Shown here piece by piece: positions 24,151 through 26,236 of a stretch of 26,236 bases of DNA. Numbering within the stretch: position 1 is the stretch's first letter; the number at the start of each line of letters is the position of its first letter. Below the pieces are notes generated by a model, which saw only the letters and a program-made list of their open reading frames with translations, searched no databases and was not told where the DNA came from. Made by a program: the position numbers and the translations under genes. Source of the DNA: a virus; IMG/VR virus record IMGVR_UViG_3300013131_000218, positions 1 to 26,236 of that record; one strand, written 5' to 3'.

Positions 24151-25086
24151 ATGTATACATATAACAGATTGAAAAAATTGTCTGGTCTTTTAAAGGAAGA
24201 TGAGACTCAAGATAAATTAGATGATTTATCGAGCGCGTTTGAAGATGCGTCAGTAGAAACGTATGTAAATCTTCTCAAAAAATATCAAACAGATCCGAAA
24301 GTGTTAGCTGCATTGAAAGCGGGTATTACCGACGGTAAACCAGCTGATGAAAAATTTTCCGTTTCTGACACCAGCTTGGCAGCTAAAGACTTAAGCCCAA
24401 CGCAAAATGAAATTGGAGCTGAAGAAAGTTTGAAAAACATTTTAACAGATAAGTATGGTTCACTTGAAGGATTTTTAAAAGGTTCAGCATCTTTTCCCGA
24501 TCCAATTATCACTTACAATGGTAAATATGTTTTAGATGGACATCATAGATGGTCTCAAGTGTACGCAGCTAATCCAAACGCGAAAATACCGGCGTTAAAT
24601 GTAGCGGGTACATTTGATGCTAAAGATATATTAAAAGCTGTTCATACTGCGATTGCAGTCGATTCAGGAGAAACTAAAACTATTTCTGCAAATTTAACGG
24701 CTGGTAATTTATTAGACTATACTCCAGAGCAAGTTAAAAAATATGTAAGTGATGAGTTAACTGATAAAGCTCGTAAAGTTTGGAATGCAAATGGATTTGA
24801 TTCTGACGAAGCAATTGCCAATGAAATTGCAAAAAATGTAGAAACAATGATTAGTTCTTCAAAACCTGAAGAATGGGCTCCATCTAGAGATTCAATGCCG
24901 CAACCTGGAGTAAGTAATTCAACTGAATGGGGCAAAGAAATGACGGCGGGCAAAGTTAACTTAATAGCGCCTAACACGACAGACGTTAAAGAATCAAAAC
25001 AAAATAAAAATTTAGAAACGAAACTTTTTGAATCTGTATTGAAAAAATCAATTTCTGAATTTACTAAAACCGTACATAGAAAATGA
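24151..25086 (+). CDS. ParB/Srx-like domain protein, putatively packaged in the capsid
   Basis: This 311-residue protein starts MYTYNRLKKLSGLLKEDETQ; the L-K-E before Asp resembles the leader ends of the neighbouring genes at 23459 and 25083. A ParB/sulfiredoxin-like N-terminal-type domain lies at about 75-165. It includes PIITYNGKYVLDGHHRWSQV with the family's DGHHRW signature (Asp129 to Trp134), then 'NPNAKIPALNV'. This fold is found in ParB CTPases, phospho-relay sulfiredoxin and DNase toxins. No ParB helix-turn-helix is recognised downstream; residues 190-311 are helical and lysine-rich near the end (SVLKKSISEFTKTVHRK). A DNA-, nucleotide- or phosphate-acting enzyme delivered with the genome is a plausible inference, not proven. 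Its stop overlaps the next start (ATGA). Confidence 0.65.
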   Translation: MYTYNRLKKLSGLLKEDETQDKLDDLSSAFEDASVETYVNLLKKYQTDPKVLAALKAGITDGKPADEKFSVSDTSLAAKDLSPTQNEIGAEESLKNILTDKYGSLEGFLKGSASFPDPIITYNGKYVLDGHHRWSQVYAANPNAKIPALNVAGTFDAKDILKAVHTAIAVDSGETKTISANLTAGNLLDYTPEQVKKYVSDELTDKARKVWNANGFDSDEAIANEIAKNVETMISSSKPEEWAPSRDSMPQPGVSNSTEWGKEMTAGKVNLIAPNTTDVKESKQNKNLETKLFESVLKKSISEFTKTVHRK

Positions 25087-25604
25087 TTAAACTTCAACAA
25101 TTAATTAAAGAAGCAGAAGCAGAATTCAAATGTCCGGTTGCAACGCAAGATATCGGAGTAAATCTTAAAAACCGTCAAATTGCAATCGATCGATATGGGT
25201 ATGGTCCACTCAACCCGAACAATCCAAACATTAAATTTTGGGAAGAAAAGCAATTGAAATGGAAATTGGATACAATGGAAGAAGCGAAATCATCTCGCTG
25301 CGGAAATTGCGCTGCATTTAACATTACTACGAAAATGCTTAATTGTCTGGAAAAAGGAATTGCATCAGGGGAAAAGTATGTAGAGCCAAATCAACCAGAT
25401 GCTATTACTGAAGGAGAAGAAGCTGTAGCTAAGCAGCCTGTAGAAAAGCCTGAAGTCGATCCGAAAGAAGATGGGTCCAATGAAGCCTGGGACACAATTG
25501 AAGCTGGTAAGTTAGGATATTGCACGTTTTTAAAATTTAAATGTGCAGCTTCTAGAACTTGCGACGCATGGGTTGTAGGAGGACCTGTAAAAGATAAAAA
25601 ATAA
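25083..25604 (+). CDS. Six-cysteine, HiPIP-like conserved phage protein
   Basis: This 173-residue protein starts MIKLQQLIKEAEAEFKCPVA; the leader ends in I-K-E before Ala and closely resembles that of the gene at 23459. A conserved region 'YGYGPLNPNNPNIKFWEEK' (about 38-56) is followed by RCGNCAAF (Cys73, Cys76), Cys88, an acidic low-complexity linker, and LGYCTFLKFKCAASRTCDAW (Cys147, Cys154, Cys160) with VVGGP. The spacing of CxxC, a lone Cys, then GYC and a Cys near Trp recalls high-potential iron-sulfur proteins, with the linker as an insertion. An Fe-S or zinc site is therefore likely. The linker contains I-x-E/L-x-E-like positions that a prohead protease could also cut. It overlaps the preceding gene by four bases. 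Confidence 0.65.
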   Translation: MIKLQQLIKEAEAEFKCPVATQDIGVNLKNRQIAIDRYGYGPLNPNNPNIKFWEEKQLKWKLDTMEEAKSSRCGNCAAFNITTKMLNCLEKGIASGEKYVEPNQPDAITEGEEAVAKQPVEKPEVDPKEDGSNEAWDTIEAGKLGYCTFLKFKCAASRTCDAWVVGGPVKDKK

Positions 25605-25611
25605 TATAGTC

Positions 25612-25863
25612 ATGCCACTAATACCACAAGTACTTCAATTAGATATTCTTGATGCGTTGCGATCGTTATCAAACAATGAAAATTCTACATTGGAACAATC
25701 GCAACTTGAATTGTCACAAAAATTAGCAGAAGCTATTGATCGATACATTAAATCGGCAACAATAATTGTTCCGCCTGGACAAACAATTGCAGGTGGCGGC
25801 GGCGGCCCAGCTCCGGTTACTGGCGCTACAGTTTCACCATCTAGTCCTGCACAAATTACATAA
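25612..25863 (+). CDS. Small conserved phage protein (83 aa)
   Basis: The protein opens MPLIPQVLQLDILDALRSLS, has a helical first half (to about residue 53, AIDRYIKSATI), then IVPPGQTIAGGGGGPAPVTG and a Pro/Ser/Thr tail. I associate this start and layout with small conserved proteins near structural genes of T4-like marine phages, without known function. It follows the Cys-rich gene by seven bases and probably shares its transcript. A small virion or assembly component is possible. The glycine run is low complexity and should not be over-read. Confidence 0.6.
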   Translation: MPLIPQVLQLDILDALRSLSNNENSTLEQSQLELSQKLAEAIDRYIKSATIIVPPGQTIAGGGGGPAPVTGATVSPSSPAQIT

Positions 25864-25869
25864 CATATA

Positions 25870-25892
25870 CATTTTAATATTTATTTAAAATG
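25870..25892 (+). promoter_or_regulatory. Perfect 8-bp hairpin with motif core in the loop and the start codon in the stem
   Basis: CATTTTAA (25870-25877) and TTAAAATG (25885-25892) are perfect complements around the loop TATTTAT. The recurrent motif ATATTTATTTAAAA spans 25877-25890 and the ATG of the last gene is 25890-25892, inside the right arm. If it forms in RNA, the hairpin would hide the start codon. If the motif is a -10-type promoter, the transcript would begin at or next to the ATG (leaderless). Confidence 0.6.
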
Positions 25893-26236
25893 AAAACACT
25901 TCAAAAGTATTTTCTCTACGTTGTAGTACTAATCTTAATTGCTATTATTCTTTTTCAGCGAGAGTGTGGCTCAGGCAATGTCGGAGACACAATTAACATT
26001 GACGGTAAAAATTATGTAGTAATTAAAAAGCATGTAGATACCGTTTATCATGATGTTAAACAAACTGTATATCGCAAAGGAGAAACTATATACAAAGAAG
26101 TTCCAATTTATGTGGACGTGCCTAGCACAGTCGATACTGCTGAAATTCTCAAAAATTACTATTCAGTTAACGTATACAAAGATACATTACAATTAGACAG
26201 TAATTTAGGATACATTGCAGTTACAGATACTATTTC
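25890..26236 (+). CDS. Membrane-anchored protein, 3' end outside window (possible spanin-like or envelope protein)
   Basis: Translation from ATG 25890 is open to the window end (115 codons): MKTLQKYFLYVVVLILIAII begins the protein, with one hydrophobic segment at about residues 8-22 after two lysines, then LFQRECGSGN and a polar domain rich in Val, Tyr, Lys and Asp (KHVDTVYHDVKQTVYRKGET). This is an N-in, C-out single-pass topology with an exported domain; no lipobox is seen at the single Cys. Phage inner-membrane spanins, lysis accessory proteins and superinfection-exclusion proteins share this layout. The repeated 'DTVY / QTVY / ETIY' pattern suggests extended beta or coiled structure. I do not recognise the family. 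The start is supported by the motif seen before other genes, although it lies unusually close. Confidence 0.6.
   Translation, partial: MKTLQKYFLYVVVLILIAIILFQRECGSGNVGDTINIDGKNYVVIKKHVDTVYHDVKQTVYRKGETIYKEVPIYVDVPSTVDTAEILKNYYSVNVYKDTLQLDSNLGYIAVTDTI

Noticed and set aside
3949-25885. Motif as T4-type late promoters on the minus strand (AATAAATA when reversed)
   Set aside because: There are no minus-strand genes to serve, and every copy sits just before a plus-strand start; antisense promoters at all these sites seem unlikely without RNA data.
1-26236. tRNA genes, CRISPR arrays, integrase or attachment sites
   Set aside because: None was found by eye; intergenic gaps are too short for most of these and no cloverleaf or regular repeat-spacer pattern was seen.

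Overview
The window is a continuous piece of a tailed-phage genome, most likely a large T4-like (myovirus-type) phage. Every supported gene lies on the + strand, genes abut or overlap, gaps are at most about 60 bases, and the sequence is AT-rich. The virion genes resemble those of marine/freshwater T4-like phages: a gp6/baseplate-J-like wedge protein, conserved structural proteins and fibre proteins. No start codon in the window has a recognisable Shine-Dalgarno sequence; upstream regions are A/T-only instead. That is typical of Bacteroidota translation, so a Bacteroidota host (for example a flavobacterium) is my inference. No tRNA, rRNA, CRISPR array, IS element or minus-strand gene is visible.

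Layout. (1) 1-3929: the 3' part of a baseplate wedge gene, a DNRLRE-like structural protein and a coiled-coil structural protein. (2) 3970-8067: a 1365-residue baseplate/tail protein with a LamG-like insertion. (3) 8106-11964: a conserved structural protein and two fibre/adhesin-like proteins that share a C-terminal module. (4) 11978-16534: a DNA-metabolism island inside the structural region. It holds a T7 endonuclease I-type Holliday junction resolvase, a gp61/DnaG-type primase, and one polypeptide carrying both the Mre11/gp47 nuclease and the Rad50/gp46 ATPase. (5) 16559-20136: two fibre/baseplate-appendage proteins. (6) 20139-22853: a composite gene with an NMNAT-like nucleotidyltransferase domain, an in-frame HNH homing-endonuclease segment and a polynucleotide-ligase-like domain. 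(7) 22873-25863: five small proteins. Three of them (218, 311 and 173 aa) begin with similar short peptides ending in L-x-E, which resemble T4 capsid-targeting/prohead-protease signals. (8) 25890-end: the start of a membrane-anchored protein.

Transcription units appear to be set off by a recurrent intergenic motif, ATATTTATTNNAAAG. It occurs before the genes at 3970, 8106, 10201 (variant), 16559, 19018, 22873, 24151 (variant) and 25890, and is absent where genes are tightly coupled. At several of these sites the motif sits in the loop or arm of a perfect or near-perfect inverted repeat, and at 25890 the repeat includes the start codon. I read it as a phage-specific promoter or RNA element; its nature is unproven.

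The observations most worth a second look are the fused Mre11-Rad50 protein, the endonuclease segment nested in frame in the NMNAT-ligase gene with its odd flanks, the motif/hairpin system, and the set of putative injected proteins, one of which carries a ParB-like domain.
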